Assembly (NCBI RefSeq): GCF_000971055.1
Contig: NZ_LARW01000084.1
Coordinates: forward strand, 62,001 to 126,000
Direction: 5' to 3'
Length of the DNA stretch: 64,000 nt
Source: Sphingomonas sp. SRS2
Lineage (GTDB): Bacteria > Pseudomonadota > Alphaproteobacteria > Sphingomonadales > Sphingomonadaceae
Shown in pieces: positions 44,396 through 53,202 of the stretch; positions within the stretch are counted from its first letter, which is position 1; every line of letters starts with the position of its first letter. Position numbers and translations under genes: made by a program. The notes beneath the pieces were generated by a model, which was not told the DNA's origin, searched no databases, and saw nothing but the letters and a program-made list of their open reading frames with translations.

Positions 44396-44778
44396 GATTT
44401 CTTCTCCCAAAGTTCTGCCGGCGGTGGAGCAATGCTGGACCCTTCCGCTTGGTGATAGGTCACCTTCATGTGCGCCATCTCCTGCTCGAAGAAGCGCGGC
44501 GCGTGTTTCTCGACCAGGCCGATCATCATGATCAGCTCACGCGGCGAGCCAGTCGTCATCATATGGACGAACCGCTCCATCATTATTTCCGCCGCCTTCA
44601 TCGAGACGACCTGATCGCCGCGTTTGATCTTGCGGCGGCGATTGAGCGCCTGGCCGAGGATTTCGGGAAGGGAGAGCGTGCCGGTGCGTTTCTTCCCTCC
44701 CGCAGCAGCTTTGTTGCCCGGGCCGAACTGATGGCTGCGTGGCGGCTTGCGGTAGCCGACTTCATATTCGTCACTCAT
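44392..44778 (-). CDS. DUF5681 protein (small-terminase-like)
   Basis: The protein has 128 residues from the ATG at 44778. It begins with [19 protein letters not shown], the typical basic GxPPxxxRFxxGNxG-like opening of DUF5681 phage proteins, followed by helices with [23 protein letters not shown]5681 proteins usually lie directly before terminase large subunits and may serve as small terminase. The gene overlaps the chimeric gene upstream and the terminase downstream, so all belong to one phage-derived transcription unit. Confidence 0.7.
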   Translation of the reverse strand: MSDEYEVGYRKPPRSHQFGPGNKAAAGGKKRTGTLSLPEILGQALNRRRKIKRGDQVVSMKAAEIMMERFVHMMTTGSPRELIMMIGLVEKHAPRFFEQEMAHMKVTYHQAEGSSIAPPPAELWEKKS

Positions 44779-45683
44779 TTGGCTTCTCCGTTGTCGGTAC
44801 GGCGTCGTATGATGTGGCCTGTCCAGGCGTTGACTGGCTCGATGCCTGTGACGTCGCAAAAGCGACGGAGCGTCACATCGGCGTAGTGGGGATCAAGCTC
44901 CATCGCAGCGCCCAACCGTCCGGTGCGTTCGGCGGCAACCAGCGTCGTGCCGGAGCCCGCGAACACGTCCAGCACCAGGCCGCCGCGCTTTGAGCAATCG
45001 AGCATGGCGTCGGCCACCAACGCGACGGGTTTGACTGTCGGATGCATCGCGAGCTGCTCGGCCCGGCCCTTCTGAAAGCTGTTCATGCCGGGCATCATCC
45101 AAACGTTCGAACGATTGCGACCGTGCTTACCCAGCTCGATATTGTTGATGTGGGGAGCGGTTCCCGCCTTGAAGACGGCCACCAGTTCGTGCTGCGAGCG
45201 GTACAGGGAGCCCATGCCACCCTGGCTTTTGACCCAGCAGCATATGTTCTTGAGTTCGGAATAGACCTCACCGGCTTTCAGCATGATGCCCAGGCCACGC
45301 CAGTCCATGCAGGAAAAGTGCATCGATCCGTCGACGCTGAAATTGATCAGCTGCTGAAATGCAGCGCGCAGGAAGCTCTCGAATTCGCCGTCGCTCATTT
45401 CACCCGAGCCCATGACGAACTCGCGGTGGCGCACCTTGCCGGCCTTGATATCAGCAAGCAGCATCTTGAGGGCAGGGCGGTCCATATTGCCGCCCGACAG
45501 TCCACCGTCATCATAGGCATCGCGAACGAGCTTCCAGCCCTCATGGCGCTGGCTGGCGATATAGGCGTCACACGCCTCGCGCTGGGCATCGAGGCTGTTG
45601 AACTCCTGCTCCAGTCCCTTCTCATCGGATTTGCGGGTATAAACCGCGCAGCGGATGACCTTGTTGTCAGCTGGCCGGCGCAT
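44775..45683 (-). CDS. Chimera: serine-recombinase N-terminus fused to DNA-methyltransferase C-terminus
   Basis: Residues 1-82 match the start of a large serine recombinase: [20 protein letters not shown] contains the catalytic Ser region, then [19 protein letters not shown] follows. At about GKVRHREF the sequence changes to the C-terminal two thirds of a phage beta-class N6/N4 DNA methyltransferase ([63 protein letters not shown]). FAGSGTT is SAM motif I. The catalytic DPPY motif, expected just before the junction, is absent, and so are the recombinase's DNA-binding domains. Neither activity is expected. The fusion is in frame and looks like a deletion product. Confidence 0.75.
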   Translation of the reverse strand: MRRPADNKVIRCAVYTRKSDEKGLEQEFNSLDAQREACDAYIASQRHEGWKLVRDAYDDGGLSGGNMDRPALKMLLADIKAGKVRHREFVMGSGEMSDGEFESFLRAAFQQLINFSVDGSMHFSCMDWRGLGIMLKAGEVYSELKNICCWVKSQGGMGSLYRSQHELVAVFKAGTAPHINNIELGKHGRNRSNVWMMPGMNSFQKGRAEQLAMHPTVKPVALVADAMLDCSKRGGLVLDVFAGSGTTLVAAERTGRLGAAMELDPHYADVTLRRFCDVTGIEPVNAWTGHIIRRRTDNGEAK

Positions 45684-46116
45684 CGAATTTCTCCTTCAGA
45701 CCGAAGAAGCGCGGACCCGACCATGCCGCACCAGTTATTTCGCGCGCAATTGGGGTGAGCGATCGGTAATGGCGATCCTGAAACTGGAAGCCGTCTTCCA
45801 GCACCAGGACATGGTAGACGGTGCCATGCCATTGGCGGACCAGCTTGGTCCCCGGTTTGAGCTGGCGCTGCTTGCCGAGATCGATGTCACCGCTCTCGTG
45901 AAGCTGCTTGGCCAGGCGCTTCAACTCGCGGCTGGTGGCTGGCGCCAGCCCGCCGCGAACGCGCTCCTGCATCTTCCATGCGACGGCGCGGCCGGCGAGA
46001 TCGCGACCCAGACCGGTCGGCATCAGCTGGCCCTTATGATATTTCCGCCATTCGGTGCGGAGCTGGGCCTGCGACAATGTCGCAAGCCCAGCCAGTTGTT
46101 CATCAAGGCTCGCCAT
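45667..46116 (-). CDS. DUF2924 protein of recombinase module
   Basis: The 149-residue protein has [20 protein letters not shown] then [13 protein letters not shown], followed by [20 protein letters not shown] and [20 protein letters not shown]-like residues, the pattern of DUF2924. This family almost always lies between a DUF3489 gene and a serine recombinase gene in alphaproteobacterial mobile elements. Here it overlaps the recombinase part of the chimera by 17 bp. Its function is unknown; a DNA-binding accessory role in recombination is likely but inferred. Confidence 0.8.
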   Translation of the reverse strand: MASLDEQLAGLATLSQAQLRTEWRKYHKGQLMPTGLGRDLAGRAVAWKMQERVRGGLAPATSRELKRLAKQLHESGDIDLGKQRQLKPGTKLVRQWHGTVYHVLVLEDGFQFQDRHYRSLTPIAREITGAAWSGPRFFGLKEKFDAPAS

Positions 46117-46361
46117 CAGTTGGCCAGCCGATAGGAGGTCTCGCCGGTCCGGCGGGTTTCTTTGATCAAGTCCTTCTTCTTCCGGACGCCCGACAGGAAG
46201 GCCCGAGCGCTATGTGGCTGCCAGTGGGTTGCCTCCATGATCTCGGCCAGCGAGGCACCGCGGTTGCGCGAGAGTAGTTTGGTGACGATCGCGGTTTTGG
46301 AAGGGCGGGCAGGGGCGGGAGCTTGGGCTAAGTTTTCAGTGGTCGGCTGGATATCTTCCAT
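46116..46361 (-). CDS. DUF3489 protein of recombinase module
   Basis: The protein has 81 residues from the ATG at 46361. KTAIVTKLLSRNRGASLAEI then MEATHWQPHSARAFLSG is the winged-helix pattern of DUF3489. It starts the DUF3489-DUF2924-recombinase group, and its stop touches the next gene's start. The family is thought to bind DNA and perhaps regulate or assist the recombinase. Upstream lies the 110-bp sequence also found at 11.7 kb. Confidence 0.8.
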   Translation of the reverse strand: MEDIQPTTENLAQAPAPARPSKTAIVTKLLSRNRGASLAEIMEATHWQPHSARAFLSGVRKKKDLIKETRRTGETSYRLAN

Positions 46362-46383
46362 GGTGGTTCTCCACGGGCGCGCA

Positions 46384-46495
46384 TAATTGCGTCCCACCAC
46401 CCAGAGCCCCGTCGGTCAGTCCGATCAGGGCCGCAGCGCCCTGCATCCGGGGCGCGATTCTATGCAGCACCAATGCTCTGGTTTGAACGGAAGTC
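46384..46495. repeat. Dispersed repeat copy B upstream of the DUF3489 gene
   Basis: Aligns by eye with 11666-11781 (blocks CCCACCACCCA, CCGTCGGT, ATCCGG, CAGCA, GTTTGA...GAAGT). It could hold the promoter or a recombination site of the recombinase module. Confidence 0.5.
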
Positions 46496-46545
46496 GACCG
46501 ATATTTTCCTTCAACGTCGCGGGCTCAGCGCATCTTCGATAGCGC

Positions 46546-46561
46546 TGCTATAATTGTAGCA
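46546..46561. promoter_or_regulatory. Imperfect palindrome with a TATAAT core
   Basis: TGCTATAATTGTAGCA is a 16-bp dyad with one mismatched base pair and contains TATAAT. It lies between the mobile module and the 3' end of bioB. No -35 element at 17 bp was found, so a promoter role is doubtful; it may be an operator or chance. Confidence 0.2.
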
Positions 46562-46624
46562 CAAAGGCGCTTTGCGATTAACGCAGGGCTATCTCGTTGC
46601 GAACGGTGCTGGAGGCGCGCCTTC

Positions 46625-47626
46625 TCAGACTGACCTTCCGAAACCCAGCTTGCCGAACAGCTTCGCATCGGCGTCGCTGCCCTGGTTGCCCGTGGTCAGC
46701 AGCCGGTCGCCGGTGAAGATCGAATTGGCGCCGGCGAGGAAGCAGAGCGCCTGGGTCGCGTCACTCATGCTCTCGCGGCCGGCCGACAGGCGGACGACCG
46801 AGCCGGGCATGGTGATGCGCGCGACCGCGACGGTGCGGACGAACTCGATATCGTCGATCCGCGCCTCGGGCAGCCCTTCGAGCATGTCGCCGAGTGGGGT
46901 GCCCTTGACCGGCACCAACGCGTTGATCGGCACGCTGCCGGGATGTTCGGGCAGGGTAGCGAGCGCGTGGAGGAAGCCGACCCGGTCGGCGCGGTCCTCG
47001 CCCATGCCGACGATGCCGCCGCTGCACACGTTGATTCCCGCCTTGCGGACGCGCTCGAGCGTGTCGAGCCGGTCGTCGAAGGTGCGGGTGGTGACGACCT
47101 TGTCATAATATTCGCGCGAGCTGTCGATGTTGTGGTTGTAGTAATCGAGCCCGGCGTCGGCGAGGCGATCGGTCTGGTCGTCGCTGAGCATGCCCAGCGT
47201 CATGCAGGTCTCCAGCCCCATCGCCTTGACCCCTTCGACCATCGCGACAATCGTATCCATGTCGCGGTCCTTCGGGGAGCGCCAGGCGGCGCCCATGCAG
47301 AAGCGCTCGGAGCCGGCGGCCTTCGCCTCGGCGGCGGCCTCCAGCACTTCCTGCACCTGCATCAGCTTGATCGCCTTTAGGTCGGTATCGTTACCCGCGG
47401 CCTGGCTGCAATAGCCGCAATTCTCCGCGCAGCCGCCGGTCTTGATCGACAGCAGGGTCGACAGCTGGACAGCGTTGGGATCGTGGAACTGGCGGTGCAC
47501 GCCCTGCGCCTGCCACAGCAAATCGTTGAACGGCAGGTCGAATAGCGCCCGAACCTCTTCGCGGGTCCAGTCGTTGCGCGCTTGACGCGCCGGACATATT
47601 TCCTGAAGCCGAGCCGGCGTCGCCAT
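46625..47626 (-). CDS. bioB: Biotin synthase
   Basis: This 333-residue radical-SAM enzyme inserts sulphur into dethiobiotin. [16 protein letters not shown] has the CxxxCxxC cluster of the radical 4Fe-4S site, [17 protein letters not shown] and [18 protein letters not shown] follow in the usual order, and [20 protein letters not shown] is near the C-terminus. Length is close to the family norm. It stands alone without bioA, bioD or bioF. It is divergent from the monooxygenase operon, and the 119-bp gap between them carries a motif shared with the acyl-CoA carboxylase operon, a biotin-dependent enzyme. Joint control of biotin supply and demand is therefore plausible. Confidence 0.95.
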   Translation of the reverse strand: MATPARLQEICPARQARNDWTREEVRALFDLPFNDLLWQAQGVHRQFHDPNAVQLSTLLSIKTGGCAENCGYCSQAAGNDTDLKAIKLMQVQEVLEAAAEAKAAGSERFCMGAAWRSPKDRDMDTIVAMVEGVKAMGLETCMTLGMLSDDQTDRLADAGLDYYNHNIDSSREYYDKVVTTRTFDDRLDTLERVRKAGINVCSGGIVGMGEDRADRVGFLHALATLPEHPGSVPINALVPVKGTPLGDMLEGLPEARIDDIEFVRTVAVARITMPGSVVRLSAGRESMSDATQALCFLAGANSIFTGDRLLTTGNQGSDADAKLFGKLGFGRSV

Positions 47627-47660
47627 CGCATTCTCCTCAAACCAAAACTCTATTTACAGA

Positions 47661-47684
47661 ACTTGCTTGCGTAGAGCAAATTTG
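47661..47684. promoter_or_regulatory. Predicted operator of acyl-CoA island, site A
   Basis: A 24-bp element starts ACTTGCTTGCGTAG and ends AGCAAATTTG. Its core TTGCT-N7-AGCAA is a perfect dyad, like a TetR-family operator. It lies between bioB and the monooxygenase gene. It matches the element at 55637 at 19 of 24 positions, and more weakly the one at 63495. Confidence 0.6.
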
Positions 47685-47745
47685 ATGAGTAGCTAATCGG
47701 ATAGGTGGCGGGCACGCCACGGCGCAAGATAAACTGAGAGGATCT

Positions 47746-49413
47746 ATGCCAACGCCGACTTCAGGGCCCGATGGTCACTCCGAGCGCGCCGTCGATTATG
47801 ACGTGGTGATCATCGGTGCCGGCTTCGGCGGTTTACGTGCATTTCACGAGATGACGCAGCTTGGCCTGTCGGTCCGGATCGTAGAGGCGGGGAGCGACGT
47901 CGGCGGAACCTGGCACTGGAATCGCTATCCGGGGGTCCGCACCGATTCCGAATCGTGGACCTATTGCTATTCCTTCTCAGACATCCTGATGCAGGAATGG
48001 AGCTGGCCCGAAAAGATGGCCAGCGGCGAGCAGGTCCAGGCCTATCTCGCCTTCGTGGCTGATCGCCTCGATATCCGGCGCCACATCGATTTTGGCCATC
48101 GGGTCGATGCCGTCCGGTATGATGGTGACGCCAACATATGGACAGTAACCGGGCAGACCGGCCTTAGCTACCGCAGCCGCTTCGTGATCACTGCTGTGGG
48201 TCTGCTGACCAAGGTCTACGATCCGCCCTTTCCGGGGCTCGAGAAGTTTAAGGGCGACTATTACCTGTCAGCGCGATGGCCTGACGAACGTATCGACTTC
48301 ACGGGAAAGCGGGTTGCTGTGATAGGCACCGGATCGACCGGCATACAGATCTTGCCCATCGTCGCTCTCGAAGCCGAGCAAGTTACACTGTTCCAGCGCA
48401 CTGCCAATTATGTGCTGCCGGCGCGCAACAATCCGATCAGCGCCGAAGAGCAGCGGGCCATCAAGAAGAATTATGAGAGGATCTGGAGCGAGGTGCGGAA
48501 CCAAGTCTTTGCCTTCGCGATGCCAAGTCCCGGACGGTTGCACGACGATGTGACGGACGCCGAACGCCATGCCATCCTGGAAGCGGGGTGGGAGACGGGC
48601 GGCTTCCATTATCTGTTCGATACTTTTGATGACGTGATGGTCGACGAGCGCAGTAACGAGGCGGCCTCGGAATTCGTGCGCCAGAAAATTCGGGCGATTG
48701 TCAAGGATCCTGCCACAGCCGAAAAGCTGAGCCCTAACTATCCAATCGGAGCCAAGCGAACCGCACTGGGGCATGGCTATTATGAGACTTTCAATCGCGA
48801 GAATGTGTCGCTCGTCGATATTTCTGAGGATCCGATTGTCGAGATCACTTCCGACGGCGTGCGAACCGCCGGCGCTGCTTATGATTTCGACATATTAATA
48901 TTCGCGCTGGGCTTCGATGCGGCGACGGGCGCGCTCAACGACATCGAGGTGCGCGGAAGGGACGGAATACTGTTGCGCGACAAGTGGCAAGCGGGGCCTC
49001 GCACTGCCCTTGGCGTCGCAGTGGACGGTTTTCCGAACCTCTTCATGGTATCGGGCCCGCAGGCGCCCTTCGCTAATATCCCTCCGATCACCGAAGCGGC
49101 CGCCACCTGGATCGGGCGGGCCGTGAAGACCGCACTGCAGTCAACAGAACTCTATATCGAGGCATCGCCCGAGGAGGTCCAGGCATGGACCGATCACATC
49201 ACGACATTGCTCGACGCTACCCTGCTGGCGAAGGTCGGCGGTCTGACGTCGTGGTTCCTGGGCTCGAACATACCCGGCAAGCCACGCAGCCCGCTGTTCC
49301 ACTTCGGTGGCGCCAACCGCTATTTCGACGAGCTTCGGGAGTCCGCCGAGAGCGGCTTCCCGGGCTTCACGATCGCGCGATCCGGATCGCGCGTCTCGTC
49401 TGACAGGAGATAG
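47746..49413 (+). CDS. Flavin-containing Baeyer-Villiger-type monooxygenase
   Basis: This 555-residue protein has a FAD Rossmann motif [17 protein letters not shown], then [19 protein letters not shown] typical of cyclohexanone/steroid monooxygenases, and an NADPH Rossmann motif [12 protein letters not shown]. The BVMO fingerprint FxGxxxHxxxWP appears as F168-KG-DYY-L174-SAR-W178-P179, so its histidine is replaced by leucine. Family reaction: insertion of oxygen beside a ketone to give an ester or lactone, with NADPH and oxygen. The substitution may alter activity or indicate another flavin monooxygenase reaction. It heads the operon with ACAD, SDR and hydroxyacyl-CoA dehydrogenase genes. Confidence 0.87.
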   Translation: MPTPTSGPDGHSERAVDYDVVIIGAGFGGLRAFHEMTQLGLSVRIVEAGSDVGGTWHWNRYPGVRTDSESWTYCYSFSDILMQEWSWPEKMASGEQVQAYLAFVADRLDIRRHIDFGHRVDAVRYDGDANIWTVTGQTGLSYRSRFVITAVGLLTKVYDPPFPGLEKFKGDYYLSARWPDERIDFTGKRVAVIGTGSTGIQILPIVALEAEQVTLFQRTANYVLPARNNPISAEEQRAIKKNYERIWSEVRNQVFAFAMPSPGRLHDDVTDAERHAILEAGWETGGFHYLFDTFDDVMVDERSNEAASEFVRQKIRAIVKDPATAEKLSPNYPIGAKRTALGHGYYETFNRENVSLVDISEDPIVEITSDGVRTAGAAYDFDILIFALGFDAATGALNDIEVRGRDGILLRDKWQAGPRTALGVAVDGFPNLFMVSGPQAPFANIPPITEAAATWIGRAVKTALQSTELYIEASPEEVQAWTDHITTLLDATLLAKVGGLTSWFLGSNIPGKPRSPLFHFGGANRYFDELRESAESGFPGFTIARSGSRVSSDRR

Positions 49414-49417
49414 ATCC

Positions 49418-50725
49418 GTGGACCTCACTCAAAGCCCTAGAAGCGTCGCGCTTGCCGAACGGCTGCGCGACTTTATGGCTAAGCATGTTTACTCGAATGA
49501 GCGGCGCTTCTTCCTCGAGGCCGAGCGGCTCGGCCCTTGGGCGCTTTATCCGGTCGTCGATGAGATCAAGGCCAAAGCCAAGGCAGCGGGCTTATGGAAC
49601 CTATTCCTGCCCGGCCATGAGGTAGAAGGTGGGCTGACCAATCTCGAATATGCGCCGCTGTGCGAAATCATGGGGCGCAGCCTGTTCGCGCCGGAACTGT
49701 TCAACTGTTCGGCGCCCGACACGGGTAACATGGAAACCATTCTGCGCTACGGCACGGAGGCGCAGAAGGCCCGCTGGTTGGACCCGCTACTGGCGGGCGA
49801 GACGCGTTCCGCCTTTGCGATGACCGAACCCGAGGTCGCATCGTCCGATGCGACGAATATAGGCAGCTCCATCGTCCGCGATGGCGACAGCTACATACTG
49901 AATGGCCGGAAATGGTATACCACTGGGGCGACCCATCCGCGCTGCAGCATCATCATCTTCATGGGAAAGAGCGATCCCGACGGCGCCGATGTCTATCGCC
50001 GCCAGTCGATGATCCTGGTGCCGCCGGAGACACCCGGTGTCACTGTAATTCGCGCTTTGCCCGTGATGGGCTTCTACGGCGTTCCCGATCGCGCGTCCGA
50101 GGTTCTGTTCGATAACGTCCGCGTCCCCGCAGACAATATGCTGCTCGGCGAAGGACGTGGCTTCGAGATAGCGCAGGGGCGTCTTGGCCCCGGCCGGATC
50201 CATCACTGCATGCGGCTGATTGGCCTTGCCGAACGCGTTCTAGAACAGATGTGCCGTCGCGCGGAGCAGCGCGAGGCATTCGGCCGGACACTGGCCGAAC
50301 AGACCGTCACGCTTGAACGCATCGCGCAGTCACGCGTCGCGATCGAACAGGCGCGGCTGCTGACTCTGAAAGCGGCCATGATGATGGATACGGTGGGCAA
50401 TAAGGCAGCGCGGCAGGAGATCGCGATGATCAAGGTTGCGGCGCCGTCGATGGTTCAGCAGGTCATCGATCACGCGATCCAGATGTTCGGCGGTGGCGGC
50501 ACCAACAACGATCATTTCCTGACGACGGCGTTCGCGACCGCCCGTCTGCTGAGGCTGGCCGACGGACCCGACGAGGTGCACCGCAATCAGATAGCCAAGC
50601 TGGAGCTTCGTCGCCATCGCGAACAGGACCCGGCATTGACCGGCGGCGACAGCAAGCCGTTGACTATCGTCGAGGCTCGCGCCTCCGGTGCCGATGGGCT
50701 CTGGCCGCGCCCGTCCGCGGCCTGA
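49418..50725 (+). CDS. Acyl-CoA dehydrogenase, ACAD10/ACAD11-like (LvaC-type)
   Basis: The protein has 435 residues from the GTG at 49418, seven bases after [45 protein letters not shown] followed by HCMR, and [20 protein letters not shown] correspond closely to the C-terminal ACAD domain of ACAD10/11, recalled from family knowledge. Those enzymes and bacterial LvaC act on 4-phosphoacyl-CoA, removing phosphate during conversion of 4-hydroxyacyl-CoA to an intermediate of beta-oxidation. The matching kinase domain is a separate gene at 54425. Ordinary acyl-CoA dehydrogenation remains the alternative. Start lies 4 bp after the monooxygenase stop. Confidence 0.88.
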   Translation: MDLTQSPRSVALAERLRDFMAKHVYSNERRFFLEAERLGPWALYPVVDEIKAKAKAAGLWNLFLPGHEVEGGLTNLEYAPLCEIMGRSLFAPELFNCSAPDTGNMETILRYGTEAQKARWLDPLLAGETRSAFAMTEPEVASSDATNIGSSIVRDGDSYILNGRKWYTTGATHPRCSIIIFMGKSDPDGADVYRRQSMILVPPETPGVTVIRALPVMGFYGVPDRASEVLFDNVRVPADNMLLGEGRGFEIAQGRLGPGRIHHCMRLIGLAERVLEQMCRRAEQREAFGRTLAEQTVTLERIAQSRVAIEQARLLTLKAAMMMDTVGNKAARQEIAMIKVAAPSMVQQVIDHAIQMFGGGGTNNDHFLTTAFATARLLRLADGPDEVHRNQIAKLELRRHREQDPALTGGDSKPLTIVEARASGADGLWPRPSAA

Positions 50726-50734
50726 GGCTGCATA

Positions 50735-51505
50735 ATGTTCGATATCAGGGGGCTCGGCGCGGTCGTAACCGGATCGTCACGCGGCATCGGGAAGGCGATC
50801 GCGGAAGCCCTCGCCGCCCAAGGCGCGAACGTCGTCATATCCTCGCGCAAGCAAGGCGCCTGCGACGAGGCCGCGGCGCAGATCAATGCCCGTGGCGGCG
50901 GCAGGGCTTTCGCCGTTGCCGCCGGAATAGGTGAACGTTCCGCAGTGGAGACGCTGATCGCGCAGGCGCAGACTCTCGTCGGCAAGGTCGATATCCTGGT
51001 CTGCAACGCGGCGACCAACCCGTTTTATGGATCGATGCGCGACATCAGCGACGCGCAGTTCGAAAAAGTGCTGCGCAACAATGTGCTGTCAACGCACTGG
51101 TTGGCGCAGTTGGTGGCGCCAGGCATGATCGAGCGCCGTGACGGAGCGATCATCATAATTTCGTCGATCGGCGGGTATCGCGGCTCAGCGTCGATCGGCG
51201 CCTATAATATATCGAAGGCGGCGGATTTTCAGCTGGCGCGTAATCTGGCGATCGAACTGGGGCCGCATAATGTTCGGGTGAACTGCGTGGCGCCAGGGCT
51301 GATCCGTACCGACTTCGCCCGCGCACTCTGGGAAGATCCGGACAATCTCGCCCGAGCGCTAACCGGAACGCCGCTCGGCCGTATCGGCGAACCCGATGAT
51401 ATTGCGGGAACGGTGGCGTTCCTGGCCTCGCCCGCGGCGCGCTACATCACCGGTCAGACCATCGTGGTCGATGGCGGCAACACCATCGCACCGCTCGGAC
51501 TTTGA
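50735..51505 (+). CDS. Short-chain dehydrogenase/reductase
   Basis: This 256-residue classical SDR has [20 protein letters not shown] for NAD(P) binding, LVCNAATNP as the NAG-like motif, the catalytic Ser in [12 protein letters not shown], and YNISK as the YxxxK pair. The end [18 protein letters not shown] is typical. It probably oxidises or reduces a hydroxyl/keto group of an acyl-CoA or free acid; by analogy with LvaD it could interconvert 4-keto and 4-hydroxy groups. It follows the ACAD by 9 bp and precedes the hydroxyacyl-CoA dehydrogenase by 22 bp. Confidence 0.88.
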   Translation: MFDIRGLGAVVTGSSRGIGKAIAEALAAQGANVVISSRKQGACDEAAAQINARGGGRAFAVAAGIGERSAVETLIAQAQTLVGKVDILVCNAATNPFYGSMRDISDAQFEKVLRNNVLSTHWLAQLVAPGMIERRDGAIIIISSIGGYRGSASIGAYNISKAADFQLARNLAIELGPHNVRVNCVAPGLIRTDFARALWEDPDNLARALTGTPLGRIGEPDDIAGTVAFLASPAARYITGQTIVVDGGNTIAPLGL

Positions 51506-51527
51506 CCCTAAATACGAAAGGCATCGG

Positions 51528-52373
51528 ATGAGCGAGACGATAGGCGTGGTCGGCGCCGGGCTTATGGGTGGAGAGATCGCGCTGGTTTTCGCACTCGCCG
51601 GTCATCGGGTGCTGCTCAACGATCGAGACCAAGATGTCCTCGATCGTGCTAAGACCCGGCTTTCGACGCTTTTGCAAAAGGGCGTCGAACGCGGTTTCTA
51701 TTCCGCCGATGATATCTGCCCCGCGCTGGAACGCATATCGTTCGTCACCGATATCGCCACATTTGCCGAAGCGGACATGGTAACCGAAGCGGTCTTCGAG
51801 GCGCAGGAGGTAAAAGCCGCGGTTCTTGAGCGGCTTGGCCAGGTTTGCCGCCACGATTGCGTGATCGCGTCCAACACATCGACAATCCCGATCTCCTCGC
51901 TTGCGGCGTTGCTGCCTTCCGAACGCCGGCCCTATTTTATCGGCACCCATTATTTCTCGCCGGTGTCGCGCATGAAGCTCGTCGAGGTGATCCCGGGTTT
52001 CGAGACGGCCGAAACGACGACCGAAGCTGCGATGCGGCTCACGGCATCGGCCGGCAAGACGCCGATCCGCGTCAAGGACGTTGCGGGTTTCGCGGTCAAT
52101 CGCATGTTGCACATGTTCATGATCGAGGCGGTGCGCCTCGTCGAGGAGGGCGTCGCGACGCCGGAGGACATCGATACGGCATGCCAGCTGGGGCTGGGGC
52201 ACCCGATCGGCCCGTTCGCGCTGATGGATGCCGTAACCTCCAGCCTGTGCGTGCAGGCACAGGAAATTATGCAGGAGGCCTATGGCGAGCGCTTCCGGCC
52301 ACCGCCGCTGCTTAAGCAGCGGGTCCGTGCCGGGTTCGTTGGCGGCAAGGGCCGGCCGGGCTGGCGCCGCTAG
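51528..52373 (+). CDS. 3-hydroxyacyl-CoA dehydrogenase (HBDH type)
   Basis: The protein has 281 residues from the ATG at 51528. IGVVGAGLMGGEIALVFALA is the NAD-binding fold, VIASNTSTIPISSLA carries the substrate Ser/Asn, GTHYFSPVSRMKLVEVI has the catalytic His, and AGFAVNRMLHMFMIEAVRLV starts the C-terminal domain with its conserved Asn. It oxidises 3-hydroxyacyl-CoA to 3-ketoacyl-CoA with NAD. Last gene in the forward operon, convergent with the enoyl-CoA hydratase gene. The C-terminal end (GFVGGKGRPGWRR) resembles the usual GxLGxKTGxGFY tail but is shortened. Confidence 0.9.
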   Translation: MSETIGVVGAGLMGGEIALVFALAGHRVLLNDRDQDVLDRAKTRLSTLLQKGVERGFYSADDICPALERISFVTDIATFAEADMVTEAVFEAQEVKAAVLERLGQVCRHDCVIASNTSTIPISSLAALLPSERRPYFIGTHYFSPVSRMKLVEVIPGFETAETTTEAAMRLTASAGKTPIRVKDVAGFAVNRMLHMFMIEAVRLVEEGVATPEDIDTACQLGLGHPIGPFALMDAVTSSLCVQAQEIMQEAYGERFRPPPLLKQRVRAGFVGGKGRPGWRR

Positions 52374-52414
52374 AAAGGGCTTCCAGGACTGCCTATGCGG
52401 CAAATGAGGTCGCT

Positions 52415-53188
52415 TTAGCGGCCGACCCATTTCGGAGCGCGCTTCTCGATGAAGGCACGCGGCCCTTCGGCGAAATCCTCGGTCAGCATGAGGCGGCGCT
52501 GGGCTGTATCGCCGAGCGCTCTGAGCGAGGCATCGGACAGGTCCTGGCTGCGACGAGCGATGGCCAGGCTTTCGGTCACGGCCAGCGGCGCGTTCGCGGC
52601 GATCGTTTCGGCCATTTCGAGCGCGGCGTCGACAACGCCGCCCTTCGGCGCGAGCCTGTTGACCATGCCCAATTGCCAAGCCCGTTGCGCGGAAATCGGT
52701 TTGGCGGTGGCGATCATCTCCAGCGCGACTGCACGGGGCAGGGCGCGTGGCAGGCGGTAGAGACCGCCGGCCGCCGCCGCCAGGCCGCGCGTGACTTCGG
52801 GCAGGCCGAACGAGCCGTCCTCGGACGCCACGATCATGTCGCATGACAATGCGAGCTCGCATCCGCCTGCCACGGCGATTCCCTCGACCGCCGCGACCCA
52901 GGGTTTCGTGCGGTCGGCATGAGTCAGGCCGGCGAGGCCGCCCCGAAGCGTATACAGATGCTCGAGGCGGCCGTTGGCGACCACCTTTAGGTCGGCGCCG
53001 GCGCAGAAGACCTTTCCGCCGGCTCCCGTTAGGATCACGCAGCGTACCGATGAATCATGCTCGCTGTCATGGACGATCGCGTCGAGTTGCCGGGTAACCT
53101 CTTCGCTTATCGCGTTGCGCGCTTCGGGCCGGTCGATCGTGACGAGAAGAATGTGATCGCCCCGGCGCTCGCTCCGTACGAATTCCAT
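52415..53188 (-). CDS. Enoyl-CoA hydratase/isomerase
   Basis: The protein has 257 residues from the ATG at 53188, after GGAGAAGG; an ATG at 53203 overlapping the thiolase stop is also possible. VTIDRPEARNAISEEV is the crotonase start, GKVFCAGADLKVV and VEGIAVAGGCELALSCDMIV form the oxyanion hole, and FGLPEVTRGLAAAAGG has the catalytic Glu of hydratases. It hydrates 2-enoyl-CoA in beta-oxidation. It is the last gene of the reverse operon kinase-thiolase-hydratase. Confidence 0.88.
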   Translation of the reverse strand: MEFVRSERRGDHILLVTIDRPEARNAISEEVTRQLDAIVHDSEHDSSVRCVILTGAGGKVFCAGADLKVVANGRLEHLYTLRGGLAGLTHADRTKPWVAAVEGIAVAGGCELALSCDMIVASEDGSFGLPEVTRGLAAAAGGLYRLPRALPRAVALEMIATAKPISAQRAWQLGMVNRLAPKGGVVDAALEMAETIAANAPLAVTESLAIARRSQDLSDASLRALGDTAQRRLMLTEDFAEGPRAFIEKRAPKWVGR

Positions 53189-53202
53189 GCTTGCCTTCTC
53201 CA

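Noticed and set aside
46549-46554. TATAAT as a sigma-70 -10 box
   Set aside because: No -35 element is found at 16-18 bp in either direction. Alphaproteobacterial promoters rarely match this consensus, and no gene starts suitably downstream.
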